Below, one piece after another: positions 23,021 through 34,800 of a stretch of DNA of 64,000 bases. Position numbers and translations under genes: made by a program. This DNA is from Parietaria judaica. Lineage: Eukaryota > Streptophyta > Magnoliopsida > Rosales > Urticaceae. The notes beneath the pieces are model-generated. The model did no database searches and was not told the DNA's origin. It was given only the letters and a program-made list of their open reading frames with translations. The first letter of the stretch is position 1. Each line of letters starts with the position of its first letter. The stretch is from positions 11,552,501-11,616,500 of the forward strand of contig OX940862.1 in assembly GCA_954871525.1 (NCBI GenBank). The letters are read 5' to 3'.

Positions 23021-23995
23021 ATGCCTTCACTCCGCCACCCCATCGCCCACGCCGACGAGACCAGCCCCTTCGGAGCCTCCACGCCGGAGGAACTCTACGC
23101 TCGCTACTCCGTCGCCCACTCCTCCGCCTACCTCACCAACCCACGCGGCCTCAGGCTCTTCACCCAGTGCTGGACCCCACTCCCCCCGGCCCAGCCCCTC
23201 GCCCTCGTCGCCGTCGTCCACGGCTTCACCGGCGAGTCCTCCTGGTTCATCCTCCTCACCTCCGTCTTTCTCGCCCACTCCGGCTTCGCCGTCTGCGCCA
23301 TTGACCACCAAGGCCACGGCTTCTCCGACGGCCTCGCCACCCACATCCCCGACGTCAACCCCGTCGTCGACGACTGCGTCTCCTTCTTCTCCGACTTCAG
23401 ATCCCGATTCTCCCCCGCCCTCCCGGCCTTCCTCTACTCCGAGTCCCTCGGCGGAGCCATTGCGCTGCTCATCACGCTCCGCGCCGACCAGGCCGGTGCC
23501 TGGAGCGGCGTCGTGCTCAACGGGGCCATGTGCGGGATCAGCCCCAAGTTCAAGCCGCCGTGGCCGCTCGAGCACCTGCTCTTCCTCGTGGCGGCGGTCG
23601 CGCCCACGTGGCGCATGGTCCCGACACGCGGCTCCATCCCGCAGGTGTCGTTCAAGGAGGAGTGGAAGCGGCGGCTAGCCGTGGCGAGTCCACGCAGGAC
23701 GGTGGCGCGGCCTCGGGCGGCTACTGCATTGGAGCTGATGAGGATTTGCGGCGAGATCCAGCGGCGCGCGGAGGAGGTGACGGTGCCGATGCTGATCGTG
23801 CACGGCGCAGATGACGTGGTGTGCGACCCCGCGTGCGTGGCGGAGCTGCACCGCCGCGCCTCCAGCTCCGACAAGACGATTAAGCTGTACGATGGAATGT
23901 GGCATCAGCTCATCGGCGAGCCTCAGGAGAGCGTGGACATGGTGTTCGGCGAAGTGGTGGAGTGGCTCAGGAGCCGAGCTCAGAACACCACCTGA
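23021..23995 (+). CDS. Alpha/beta hydrolase, monoacylglycerol lipase / caffeoylshikimate esterase-like
   Basis: Intronless, 324 residues, the usual size for plant MAGL-like hydrolases. The fold landmarks are present: oxyanion loop VVHGFTGESSW near residue 67, DHQGHGFSDG, nucleophile elbow YSESLGG near residue 145 (Ser in S-E-S-L-G), acid residue in HGADDVVCDP near 267, and catalytic His in GMWHQLIGEP near 297. Substrates in the family include monoacylglycerols, lysophospholipids and caffeoyl shikimate; the sequence alone does not choose. No signal peptide, so probably cytosolic or membrane-associated. The coding region is extremely GC-rich with long open shadow frames on both strands. The ATG at 23021 matches the family start. 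Confidence 0.9.
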   Translation: MPSLRHPIAHADETSPFGASTPEELYARYSVAHSSAYLTNPRGLRLFTQCWTPLPPAQPLALVAVVHGFTGESSWFILLTSVFLAHSGFAVCAIDHQGHGFSDGLATHIPDVNPVVDDCVSFFSDFRSRFSPALPAFLYSESLGGAIALLITLRADQAGAWSGVVLNGAMCGISPKFKPPWPLEHLLFLVAAVAPTWRMVPTRGSIPQVSFKEEWKRRLAVASPRRTVARPRAATALELMRICGEIQRRAEEVTVPMLIVHGADDVVCDPACVAELHRRASSSDKTIKLYDGMWHQLIGEPQESVDMVFGEVVEWLRSRAQNTT

Positions 23996-24278
23996 TTTCT
24001 GATCAGTGTAGCCACTTTTGGCGTACTCCTGAAATAAAACATGTTATGAATTTTGGAGTATTAATCAAATAAATATAGTTTTTTCTCTACAAATTATGTC
24101 AAGTGTGTAAATAAATCACTAATTCATAATAATTAGAATAAATATGTTTCTGAAGAACGGGTCAAAGTTGTGATCTGAGCCACAGCCACAGGAGAAGTAG
24201 TCACCATTGTTATAGGAGAAGACAGATAAAGCTCTTTCTTTCTATCTATTATCACCTCCTTGCGTTTGGCTGAGCAAC
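23996..24278. other. Short intergenic spacer
   Basis: Contains the hydrolase 3' untranslated region and the promoter and leader of the coiled-coil gene. No other feature seen. Confidence 0.5.
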
Positions 24279-26941
24279 ATGGCCCAGTTTTTTGGCAGCA
24301 AGGGTGGGGCCGTCTCCATAACGGACTCGACAATGATGAGAATCGTCCACGACGCAATGAACAGAGCGCACGAGAGAGTGAAGTCCAAAGAGGGCGTGAT
24401 CGAGCGCCTCAGCGAGATCTCCAAGTTCTACGAGCTTGCCGTGATGCAGCTCGAAGGCTGCGCGAGGTTCGTCCAAGAAGAGAGCAGCCACGAAGAGGAG
24501 GTTCTGGCGGGACTGTCGGAGATCAGAAACCGCCTCATAGGCCGCCTGCACGAATCCGAGTCCGTCCTGGGCGACAAGGACAGAGAGCTCGCCGCCAGAG
24601 CCGAGAGCGAGGCCAGCCTCAGGCGAGACTTGGCGGGGAAAGAGCGAGAGCTTGCCTTGTTGAAGGCCAAGCTCGAGAGGACCAGGACTACAATGGTGGA
24701 TCAGCAGTTGTTGAACATGAGGCAGAGGCTCGAGCCAGACTACAACAGCGACGAGCGACGAGGAGAAGGAGCCGTTGGGGATGAGAAGGTGGAGGAGATG
24801 GGCTCTGACATCGACGCGCTGAAGGAGACGCTTGATCTGGCCTTCGGGAGGATGAGGAACACCGTCTTTCTCTCGGAGGTGGCTCCACTGGAGCAGCAGT
24901 GGCGGTGGGGCGTGGAGAAGGACGCACTCTGCATCCTCATCAGAGGTATCGTCACCGATTTCCGAGAGATTCTCGAAGGGAGATCTCCCCGTAGGTTTGA
25001 TGAGTTTTGGCCTGGTTTGATGGACGAGGTTGCAGGATTGAAGAGCGATCTCGATTCTCTCTTTGCAGAAGCGCCAGGGAGAAGCGCAGATTCGATAACC
25101 AAAGAGACCGAGGAGGAGGAAGAGAAGGACGAGAACGGGAAGCATTATGTTGCGAAGTTGATTAAGAATCACGAGTCTATCATCAGAAAAAAGAGCTCGG
25201 AAGCAGAGGAACTGAGGCGCGAGAAACTGCTTTCTGCGTCTTGCAGAAGAGAGAAGGAGCCAGATTGCCTCAAAAAGAGAGTTCAACGAGTGATCGCCAA
25301 ACTCGACGGGCTTCTCGAGTGGAATGAGAAACTGTTCGAGTCTTCTGAAGAAACAAATGGCGAGGAAATCGTCTTTGAAACTCTGGAAGATGCGTGGTCG
25401 AGCACCACTAAGGTTTCATCCGCTGCCGAGAAGATTCGGAAGCTGGAGAAAGAGCTTGAAGACATAGACTTGGAGAACAAGATAAGGGACCAAATCTACG
25501 TTACGCTTTTTAGAGGTTTTTCAGAAGAGCAAAGCTGTGAGCTACATAGATGCCAAGATTTTGCCGTAGAAATGAAAAATCAGTGGAATGAGAATGATCA
25601 GAGCAACAATATTGAATCACAAATCCGAGATGAAATATTTAGCGTTGTGCTCGGCGATGTAATTAAGTCTTTCGAATGTGTCGATGAACCAGAATTAACT
25701 CGCAGCGGGAGCAACGAAGACAATTTCTCGAGCATTTTGGAAGATGTAGAAATACAAGGCACCATGAGGGATCAAATAGAAACACTCATTTTCGGACGAA
25801 CCTTAAAGGATTGGAATGATCGCATAGATGCTTATGATTGTGATGATGTTGTTAGACAAGATATTTGTTTCATCATATTTGATGAAACTATCAAAAGTAT
25901 TGTTCATGATGCCACCTCTGCTTTACGCCGATGCCATGCAAAGCTCGCCGAAGATTCGCTAAATAACGATGTCTTTGCGGTTTTCATCACCGAAACTCTC
26001 AAGGAATGGATGGTGGAAGTTGATGAATACACGAAACAGACACTCGTTAGCCAAGAGATTTATCAGTTTGTTGTCGTAGAGGCAGCAAAAGACGCAGTTG
26101 CCCGTTGTCAAGACAGTGATGAGGTCTTGGATTCTATGTGCAAACAAGTTGAGACAACAGAGCTGAATCGAGTGGACTTAAAATGTGAAGTTTTTGGGGA
26201 GAAAAGAAGATCTAGTTCCGTGAGCATCAAGCCAGAGAAGACTACCATTACTTTTTCAATAGAGAATGAAGAGAAGCTTTTAGATCAATCTGATTATGTA
26301 GTCACACCATTGCTAGGGTTCTTCCAAGCGATGGCGGACTTTGAGCACGCAGCGACACACAAATTAGAGACCAACAACTTGAGGTACTTATACACACTCC
26401 GTTTTCAATTTTATTTCCCGTTTGATCGTCAGAGTAAAGGGATCTGCTGCTACGCCTAAGCAGATTGGAAGAGGCTAAGCAGCATTTGAAGCCAATTGCG
26501 GAAAGAGGGTCGTCGCTGAGAGAAAAGGAGTCACTTTACCTGAAGGCGTTTATCATCAGATGTCAAAATCTCCACAAGGCCGAAACCGAGGTAACCGAGT
26601 ACGGTATTTTCTTAGCCGTAGCTATTAATACACTAAAATATGAGGTTAATGTTCACAGGTGGATCTCTTAGGAGATCAAGTGGAGGGGCTCTTAGCCCTA
26701 CTTCACAAGGTACACGCCATGCTGCAAAACCGTTCACCAAATCTGCACCAAAATTATTGGGTAAGAAATGCAGTGTTCTCACTCTGATTTTTCCGCGACT
26801 TTAGTATATTTAATGAATATATACTAGTTTTATCATGAAATATAGTTTATGTGGAGTTGCGCTCTTTGTTTGTGTTGAATGCAGGTGTTGGAGATTTTGC
26901 AGTTGATTGAGAAGGAATGGAATGGAGAAAGTTCCCACTGA
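24279..26941 (+). CDS. WPP domain-associated protein-like coiled-coil protein
   Basis: A long coiled-coil protein resembling plant WAP/myosin-heavy-chain-like proteins, which bind WPP-domain (MAF/RanGAP-targeting) proteins at the nuclear envelope or Golgi. Exons 24279-26383, 26440-26590, 26659-26760 and 26885-26941 join in frame to 804 residues. The N-terminal part (residues 1-160) has SMMRIVHDAMNRAHERVKSK and heptad-rich helices. Around residues 400-650 are about six degenerate units with the signature R-D/Q-x-I, four residues, L/I-F, about five residues, I/L-K. The C-terminal end (RRLEEAK-type helix, then VDLLGDQVEGLLALLHKVH) matches the family's final coiled coil. The first splice uses acceptor gtaaag at 26439, chosen because it alone restores the frame. 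Confidence 0.85.
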
Positions 26942-27466
26942 GAGAAAGAAAATAATACTGTTAAGTAAGTTCCGACTTTCCATTCCGAGTCAACTGTGGT
27001 TTTCACACCCGACATTTATAAATCGCAAATTGTGTTATTTTATCTCGTTCTTTGATTCCGAGTTTACATTGGAACTATCGAAGCTATAAATTTTTCAACT
27101 TTTCAAATTGAATTCCTTCTCAAATTCATTCTCAAGTTTAAAATATGGAATTTATTTAATGTACAAAAAGACATTAATTAAAGAGAATGTGGGTTTAGAA
27201 TTGCAAGTTTATTGGAGACTAATCTCTCTCTAATTAGTCTTATTAGGCCGGCTTCTTCTTCTAATACATTCCATTTCTTCTTTATATAAAATCAACGAAT
27301 TTGTCAAATTCTTGCTAGATTTCTCCGTCCATTTCATTTTATTAGCTCCTCCAAGAAAATCATACGTAATTTAAATAAATATAATACACTTAACACTCTC
27401 ATTTATAATGTAAACCATAGATACGTACACTAAAAACTTGCTTACATATCAGAGAAATTAATCAAC
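26942..27466. other. Intergenic
   Basis: Carries the 3' region of the coiled-coil gene and the promoter of the proline-rich gene. AT-rich with no repeat or RNA gene seen. Confidence 0.5.
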
Positions 27467-27841
27467 ATGAATTCACAGAGCTTCTGCTCCATATCGCTTG
27501 TCCTACTACTGCTCCTCTCCGGAGACTTTGCACCAAACACGTGCACGGGTCTGGTTGGGGGGCCGGGACCCGCGCCAAGCCCTACACCTTTCCCGCCCCC
27601 ACCTGCAACAGTTCTTCCACCGCCACCACCTCCACCTCCGCCTCTACCACTAACTCCATCACGACTCCCGTCGCCAGAATCAAGTACGGGAGGGCTGAGC
27701 GCGGGACAGAAGGCAGGGATCGCTATAGGAGTGTTAGTGGGGGTGGCGCTGCTGGCTGGGAGTGGCATGATTTACAAGAAACGGCGGTCCAACATCAGGC
27801 GAGGGCGCCTGGGGAGCGCAGCGAGAAGACCGGCTCTCTGA
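27467..27841 (+). CDS. Proline-rich (AGP/extensin-like) single-pass membrane protein
   Basis: Intronless, 124 residues. A signal peptide (MNSQSFCSISLVLLLLLSGD) is followed by a Pro/Ala/Ser-rich extracellular stretch with a block of consecutive prolines (about residues 33-62), the type of sequence that is hydroxylated and glycosylated in arabinogalactan proteins. A Gly/Ala-rich transmembrane helix (GIAIGVLVGVALLAG) comes next, and then a basic cytosolic tail (KKRRSNIRRGRLG). Plants have small hydroxyproline-rich proteins of this architecture; function is unknown. The ATG at 27467 gives the signal peptide and is the natural start. Confidence 0.75.
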   Translation: MNSQSFCSISLVLLLLLSGDFAPNTCTGLVGGPGPAPSPTPFPPPPATVLPPPPPPPPPLPLTPSRLPSPESSTGGLSAGQKAGIAIGVLVGVALLAGSGMIYKKRRSNIRRGRLGSAARRPAL

Positions 27842-28149
27842 AATAGAATTGAGATATCAATCTATGATCATGTTGTTTTGATGTATGGTTTCGTTGGTTT
27901 ATCGGTGTTTGAGTGATAATATTTTATTAGTATTAAGCATGTCATGGATGGAGTTAGGTTTAACTGATGAAAGCCGTTTTGGCATTTAGATATGAGAAAA
28001 CAAAAAGGGCATGGGTTGCACATAAATGCGAAAACGACTTGGATATTCTTGCTTGGCACAATTAATTCATTATTATTATTATTAGGGATAATAGCGGCAT
28101 AAGTCCCCAACCTTAGGTCAACTGGGGCGGCATAACTCCAAACTCATTT
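27842..28149. other. Intergenic with (ATT)n run
   Basis: 3' region of the proline-rich gene, followed by a short (ATT)n run at about 28066-28083. The phrase aatagcggcataagt near 28090 resembles the start of the adjoining foldback arm. Nothing else seen. Confidence 0.5.
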
Positions 28150-28562
28150 AATAGCGGTAGAAGTACCATAAGTTAAATTTTTGTCCACGTTAACAAGTTT
28201 CTGTTAGTCAACATTGACTTTACCAGCTTCATGTCCACGTGGCTACGTGGGTGCCACACTAATCGACAATTCAGATGTCCACGTGTCCTCATGGATAAAT
28301 GCAAAATATATGCGTGGATGGGATTCAAACCATGCCCTCCAGTGTGTGTTTCAAAGGCCTCAAAGGACACTAGAGGGCAAGGTTCGAATCCCATCCACGC
28401 AAATATTTTGCATTCCTCTATGAGGACACGTGGATAGCTGACTTGTCAGACTGTGTGGCACATACGTAGCTACATGGACATGAAGCTGGTAAAGTTAATG
28501 TTGACTAACGGAAACTAGTTAAACATGGACGGAAATTTAACTTTTGGTACTTCTACCGCTAT
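28150..28562. repeat. 413-bp foldback (palindromic MITE-like) element
   Basis: Two arms of about 200 bases are inverted copies of each other. The left starts aatagcggtagaagtacc, and the complement of the right starts aatagcggtagaagtacc as well. Both continue through gttagtcaacatt, ccagcttcatgtcca and cacgtgtcctcat to a centre near 28356. An RNA spanning it would form a long hairpin. The right arm contains ggttcgaatcc, like an RNA polymerase III B-box, with its mirror in the left arm. No protein frame is credible. Confidence 0.85.
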
Positions 28563-29729
28563 TATTATTATTGAACCAAATTTCTTTTGTTCTAAGGAAT
28601 TCTATAGAGAGACGCGTTTTATGGAAAGGACGTGCACACAAATACATAATACTTGTACAGCGAGTGGGCAACTACTATCCTATTCCTATCGTAAGCCTTC
28701 AAATATAACAACAAACTTGTAGTATTTGCATAAATGTTCTCTTACTTTCAATCGTGAAAATATTGTATAATATTCTTCATCAAGTGGCTGCTAATTAGGC
28801 CAACAACACATTGATTCAAATCATGGAAAGTAGAGCTGATTGGTTTGACATTAACCATGAATTGTGGAGCTTCATGGGGTTCTTAATCATTCATATATAC
28901 CTAATTCAAACTCCCTTTCCTCAAACTCATAATGAGACTCTAATCCAACACAATTTGTGGCATCAGGAAGGAACCACTCAAACTAAGTCATTCAAGATTA
29001 CTATGGCCACGTGGTTTTGAATTTTACTTGACGAGCATTTTTATCAAAAACTCTTCTTCATATCTTCTAACATGTAATACTAATATATTTTATAATTTCT
29101 GCAACAAAATATAAGGCTGATTATTTAAATATATATATTAGGTGCCTAAGGATTTACAATAAAGACATGTATTATTACTCATTTTTCATCTTTGTGAATC
29201 ACAACGACACTGTAATTTTCCAAGTTGTCTGGATTGTTGTGCAAACATAATAGTATTTTAGTTTAGTCCACTGACTTTATCCGTTTGTCTGACTCTCAGC
29301 CATTTAAAATTAATTTACAGTCAGAGACCTGTGGGTCCCCCAAGTCATAAAAGGCTTGCCACGTCACGCGTAGGGGGGGTAGAATCGTCAGTTGCAAGAG
29401 GATAATCCCACTCGCCGACGACGATAGGGCCAATCAAAGAGCCCCACGTGTTAATGACAAACAAGCGCGCGAACTTATGAAATTTGACCGTTGATTGCGG
29501 ACAAACAACTCTCGCGGGCCGTTGGATGGAGAGGGCGACCGGTTCTCCACCGTCGGTAATATTTAAAATATATTAAAATTAAATGCAAATATAAAAGACA
29601 GACATGCTCTGCAATTCCTGGTCCTTCCTTCTTCTTCTTCCCCAACAGAAAAAGAAGAAGAAGAAGAAGAAGAAGAGGTCTTTCAACTTTCACCATGCGC
29701 AACTGAACCAGAAGACGAAGACGACGAAG
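28563..29729. other. Intergenic and promoter of the patatin-like gene
   Basis: AT-rich to about 29300, with no gene. From 29330 the base composition rises and promoter motifs appear (listed separately). The leader has a (GAA)n tract near 29648-29677. Confidence 0.5.
29430..29597 (+). promoter_or_regulatory. CCAAT, G-box and TATA box upstream of the patatin-like gene
   Basis: CCAAT at about 29430, a G-box CACGTG at 29445-29450 and a TATA box (atataaaag, 29589-29597). The TATA position predicts transcription starting near 29620-29630. That places the in-frame ATG at 29604 upstream of the transcript and supports translation from 29730. Confidence 0.6.
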
Positions 29730-31889
29730 ATGAACCACTCGGCGATGCAAGAGCCTAGCATCGACACCGATAAGCTCAGCTACGAGATATTCTCCATCCT
29801 CGAAAGCAAGTTTCTCTTCGGCTACGACCCTCAAAAGCTCTGGATCCCCAACGACCAACCTCCACCGCCTGCCGCCGAAGACGCCGTCTCCGCCGTCAAG
29901 AACCAGAGAGGCAAAATCTGCATCCTCAGCATCGACGGCGGCGGCGGAATGAGAGCCATTCTCTCCGGGAAAGCCCTCGCTTATCTCGAGGCCTCTCTCA
30001 AATCCAAATCCGGCAATCCCGACGCTAGGATCGCCGATTACTTCGACGTCGCAGCCGGTGCCGGCGTAGGCGGCATCTTCGCCGCCATGCTCTTTGCCTC
30101 CAGGGACCTCCGCCAACCCATCTCCGACGCCGACGACACCTGGAAATTCCTCGCCAACCACGGTAAACGATTGTACCGCTCCTCCAAAGGCAGCGCCGGG
30201 AAATTCGTAAGGCGAATCATCCCCGGGTCATCCCCGTCTGGCGGGTTGGAGAAGCCGCTGAAAGAGGCGTTCAGCGACAGCGGGCGAGCCCTAACCCTGA
30301 AGGACACGCTGAAGCCGGTTCTGATCCCGTGCTACGACCTGACAAGCACGGCGCCGTTCGTGTTCTCGCGGGCGGACGCGGTGGAGACGGAGAGCTTCGA
30401 CTTCCCGCTGTGGGAGGTGTGCGTTGCTACGGCAGCGGAGGCGCCGGTGCAGATGCGGTCGGTGGACGGGGCGACACGGTGCGTGGCGGTGGACGGGGGG
30501 CTGGCGATGAGCAACCCGACGGCGGCGGCGATCACGCACGTGCTGCACAACAAGCAGGAGTTCCCACACGTGCGGGGGGTGGAGGACATACTGGTACTTT
30601 CCATAGGAACGGGGGAGAGGGAGAAAGAGAAGGAGAAGGTGAGGAAGTGGAAGGCGAAAGAGTGGGCCCGGATCGGCGCCCACGCCTCCGCGGAGTTGGT
30701 GGACCAGGCCGTGTCCATGGCCTTCGGACACTGCCGGAGCTCCAACTACGTCAGGGTTCAGGTACTTTGCCCACTCGTTTTATATATTTAACTTAAGTAG
30801 AAATTTTGAGGATTCCGCTCTCTCTTTTGGGTGGAGAAGAGAGTTATCATCTGGGTCCCTCCCTCCACTGCAAGCTTTGTCAACTGTGGGACTTATTTAT
30901 TCATACTCCCTTCTGAATGAAACCTCGATTGGCTTTATGGCTTCATCTTCATCCAATTAAATGCTTTGTAATTGTGACTCCTTCTTATCATCTGTTTCAG
31001 CTTCACGCACCCAATTCACTGGGATTTTATCAACATCAACCCCACTTTCTATTAACCACAATCGATGTAAATAGCTTGTTGATGCACACGTTTTGCTTAA
31101 TTTTGAGACTTATTGCTATCCCACCATACAGTCTATAGATAGAAAGCTTGGGATATCGCCTCTTTTACTTGCATTTGTGACGAGATGCGTACCTAAGGAA
31201 TGACTATGAGAGGGTGCTCTGTCATTGTGCAATTGAAATTCTTTCTTTTATTGGGTATGGATATCAATTTTTATAGTTCCGGGACCTAATTCTCAGGGTC
31301 CATCAATTTTAGGTGGACTATTTCTTTAAATACATTCTCCTTTTGCATTTCGTAATATTCTATAAATACATTTCTTTAAACACTGAAACTTGTGGATGAC
31401 CATTAATTCGAGTTTTAATTGTCTCTTCATATTCATAGTAGTAAACAAAGAATTGCAGGTTTTCTTTCCATGTTGCGTCACCAAAGTGGCAAGTGGTTTT
31501 CCTGTTACTCTAAATAATTTTGTCAATATGCTCATGAGCTTGAATTTATAGCTTTGAGATCTAAGCTTTAAATCATCGTTACACTAAAAAAAAACATCTA
31601 AATAATGTGGGTTGCGTGGCAGGCAAACGGGTCAAGGTTGGGACGGTGTGGGGCAAATGTAGAGACGGACTCGAGTGCGGGTAATGTGAAGATGCTGGTT
31701 GGTTTAGCGGAAGAGATGCTGAAGCAGAAGAACGTGGAATCGGTTCTCTTCGGGGGTAAGAAGATGGGAGAAGAGACCAATTTGGAGAGACTAGATTGGT
31801 TCGCCGGAGAACTGGTTTCGGAGCATCAGAGGCGGAGTTGCCGGATAGCTCCCACTGTTGTTTTTAAGCAGCCAACCCCCAAATCCTAA
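29730..31889 (+). CDS. Patatin-like phospholipase, pPLAIII type (GxGxG box)
   Basis: Patatin-fold acyl hydrolase. Exons 29730-30761 and 31623-31889 join in phase 0 to 432 residues. The glycine-rich oxyanion loop (SIDGGGGMR, near residue 70) is present, and the acid residue lies in VAVDGG near 255. The nucleophile box reads GAGVGG near residue 112, so the GxSxG serine is replaced by Gly. This is the known signature of plant pPLAIII proteins, which affect lipid composition, cell elongation and cellulose despite the altered motif. The second exon encodes the C-terminal helices ending FKQPTPKS. An upstream in-frame ATG at 29604 lies only 7 bases after the TATA box and would add a poly-Lys stretch; I reject it. 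The first exon is very GC-rich while the intron is AT-rich. Confidence 0.92.
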
Positions 31890-34800
31890 TGCTAAAGGTA
31901 GTTACTTACTACTTCAACATTATTCATCAACTATTGCACCCTAAAGAAATACTTATTTGGTGTTTATTTGACATCAATTGAGGTGGCTTTGTGTTAATAA
32001 TACATACCTCTTTCTCAATTGAGTTTGGTTGATTTGTTTTGGAAAATGCGGTGCCTTCATTTCAAATTTCAATGAACCTAAGAATTCCTGAAGATTGATT
32101 TGAAGTCAACTCTGAATATTGTAGATAGTCATAGATATTCAGGGACCATATCCATATGCAAGCCCCACAAATTGTCGGCTTACCGACACAATTTTCAGCG
32201 GCGTGTAGGGGCAGAATGGTCAATCTTTTGATAAAAGAAAGGGTGTTTTGGTCATTTTGATGAGCCTAATCATTGTTGGGTACCTTGACTCAACCCATCG
32301 GTAGTCCGGCAATTTTAAAGAAGAAAGATTTCGCTTTTAGGTTATAAATTGAGAAATCCAAAAGGTTCCTTTCTTCTCTTGTTCAAATTACACACATGCC
32401 CTTCTGTTCGTCAAGTGCCAAGCTTTATTTGCCTCACTGCCCTTGACCTGAATAGCTGTTGATCTGCCTCTGTATATTGGTGTATTGAAAAAGAAAGACG
32501 TAATAGTGGTGGATATTAATTAATGGCAAAGAGGTCATTTTGTGGAACAGAGTTTAGTGGACTAACAATTACAACACCTGTTGATTCATGCAATGCAGCT
32601 TTTACTTTCGGAAGTGGAGATGTTAGTGGGATACTTTGCCTGCCAAGAAGAGGTATGAAGCTAGTGATTTCAAACCATGTAATGTAATGTAATTATGGTG
32701 GGAAATTTTTTTTCTTCATTCACTTTCCCTTTTTCACTTTGTAAATTTTTTGAGCTTCTCAAATGCTTTTACTTTTTGGCATTTCATCCCAAAATCAAAA
32801 GAAAGTGTGATGGTGGGCCAGTTTTGAGAGATTTTAGTGGGTGACTTTTCAAAAGCAACCGACCGCATCGCCTGAGATTGAGATTGTGGACCCTTTAATC
32901 TGTAATATAAGAATGGGGGTCCTTCCTTTCTGTTTACAAACACATTTCAATCTCATTGTTTTGGTACATATAATACACACATATTTGATTGGTTTGTAAT
33001 GTATTAGATAACTATTGCTGATGGCTCTTCATAATTTTTTTAATATTGGTTATAGATAGATGGTGTGTTGGGTTTTAGTATTGATTGGTTATCCATTTGC
33101 ATGTCTTTCCTTCCAAAATTATTTGATTATGTCGTTGTTAGTGATGGCAACTCAATATTTATCTTCACAACTTTATGATATATACATGAAGAATCTCCTT
33201 TATTGGATTAGGACATGCTTGAAAGGATTATATTATATGGAGGACAACAAGTCAAACAGAAATTGCCTTCTTTACCATGATGAAATGATGATGTATTAAG
33301 GATATGTATTCTCATTATTTATAGAGATAGAGGCAAATGATACAGGTGATTAACATTTAAAACTTAAAATTAGTTGGGAAATTATAAGCATAAATTGGAA
33401 AATACAAAATATTTTGTAGGTGTAATGGCTAATCAATTGAAGCTGACATGATAATCAACATTATTTGGGCTTTAATTTCTGTAGTACGTAGATTACCTTG
33501 CATCAACAACAAAGAGAATAACATAACTGTTATTTTTTTGCCCCAAAATTATTAGCATCGCTATTATCTACACATGACAGAATTATTCCAATTCAAAAAT
33601 AAAAAATAGAAATAAAATCCACGGCGTCTTCACTTCACAACGATGCTTGGTTCATCACAATGCTAAACTGCTGAGGAGAAAGAGAGCCAACTTTCTGATT
33701 GTGTCGTTTAAGCAGGTAGGTGTCGTTTACTCGTTTAACATAGAGAAGTGGAGCGACTCAAAAGGTCCATCGATATGTCTTTAGTCACAACTTGTATACT
33801 TGATTTCAAGATACCATCCATCATTTATAATAAGCATCTCATAATTTGAGTATTTTCCTCTACAAAGTATAATTACGGACACAGAAGCTCATCGATTCAT
33901 GAATCTATGGTACAATGAAGATTCGGTAAAACTGAAATGCAAGATATCACTAATTTGCATGGTGATCGGGCCTTACTAACGCGTGTAGCGCGTCGAATTC
34001 AGCTTACTTGATCTTTCTTACTACCCTCATCATGTTATACCTTTTTTTTTCTTCTTTTCTTTCTAAAAATCATATATACGTACTACACGAAGTAAAAGAA
34101 GTCATGGTTCCTAAAGTAAGACTAAGAACATTTTCATGTATTAAGTGCAGTTTGTGTTCCTGTGTATTCGATTTGACTTTATGTTGGAACATGTGTCCGG
34201 ACAATTTAACTAGAGTGACGGCTAGCTCTTCGTGGAATCGTAAGCTAATACTTAGTCAGGATAATCATCAAATGTCATTTTGCACAGCTGTGTGGATTGA
34301 TTCTTCATCTTTTCCGAAAATGAATTGCTCACGAATCTTTTTTTTTTTTTATAATAAAAAACGGAGGTCTATAATCTAACAATGCGAGCCTGGGTTTCAA
34401 AGAGACGGACACTCAGGGAGCGCAACTTATCTGATCACCGAGCAGCAATATATCTTTGGTAGATGAGGGTCATCCTTCATATCTCAAACCGTACACTAGA
34501 ACTGGAGAATTTGTGATCTTCAACAAGCTATGAAGTTTGAATTTTTATGATCCCTGAGCAGCATATATCTTTATTATGAAATCCAATTAAGAGTCTTTTA
34601 TAACCATGTGTCATTGTAATTATTTTCAACTAAATCTAGTGTTGGTCAATGCCCAGAGCAGTTGTTACCTCTCTTTTCTTTGAGAATTGCGTTAACAAAT
34701 ATAGATCGTGTGTACTTATATATACATAATATTTATTAATTGTGAAAATCATGCTCTTTTTGTCAAGTCTTATGTTGGAACATCTGCTGATATATCATAG

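Noticed and set aside
23027..23874. Long open frames on both strands overlapping the MAGL-like gene
   Set aside because: Extreme GC content removes stop codons. Only the 23021-23995 frame has the alpha/beta hydrolase motifs.
24252..25286. A 344-codon open frame on the minus strand
   Set aside because: It is antisense to exon 1 of the WAP-like gene, which has clear family similarity and in-frame splicing. The minus frame is a by-product of its codon use.
28173..28437. Two similar small frames on opposite strands
   Set aside because: They are mirror images from the two arms of the foldback element and contain no recognisable protein.
29604..29729. In-frame upstream ATG of the patatin-like gene
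   Set aside because: It lies 7 bases after the TATA box, upstream of the expected transcription start, and would add a poly-Lys stretch foreign to the family.
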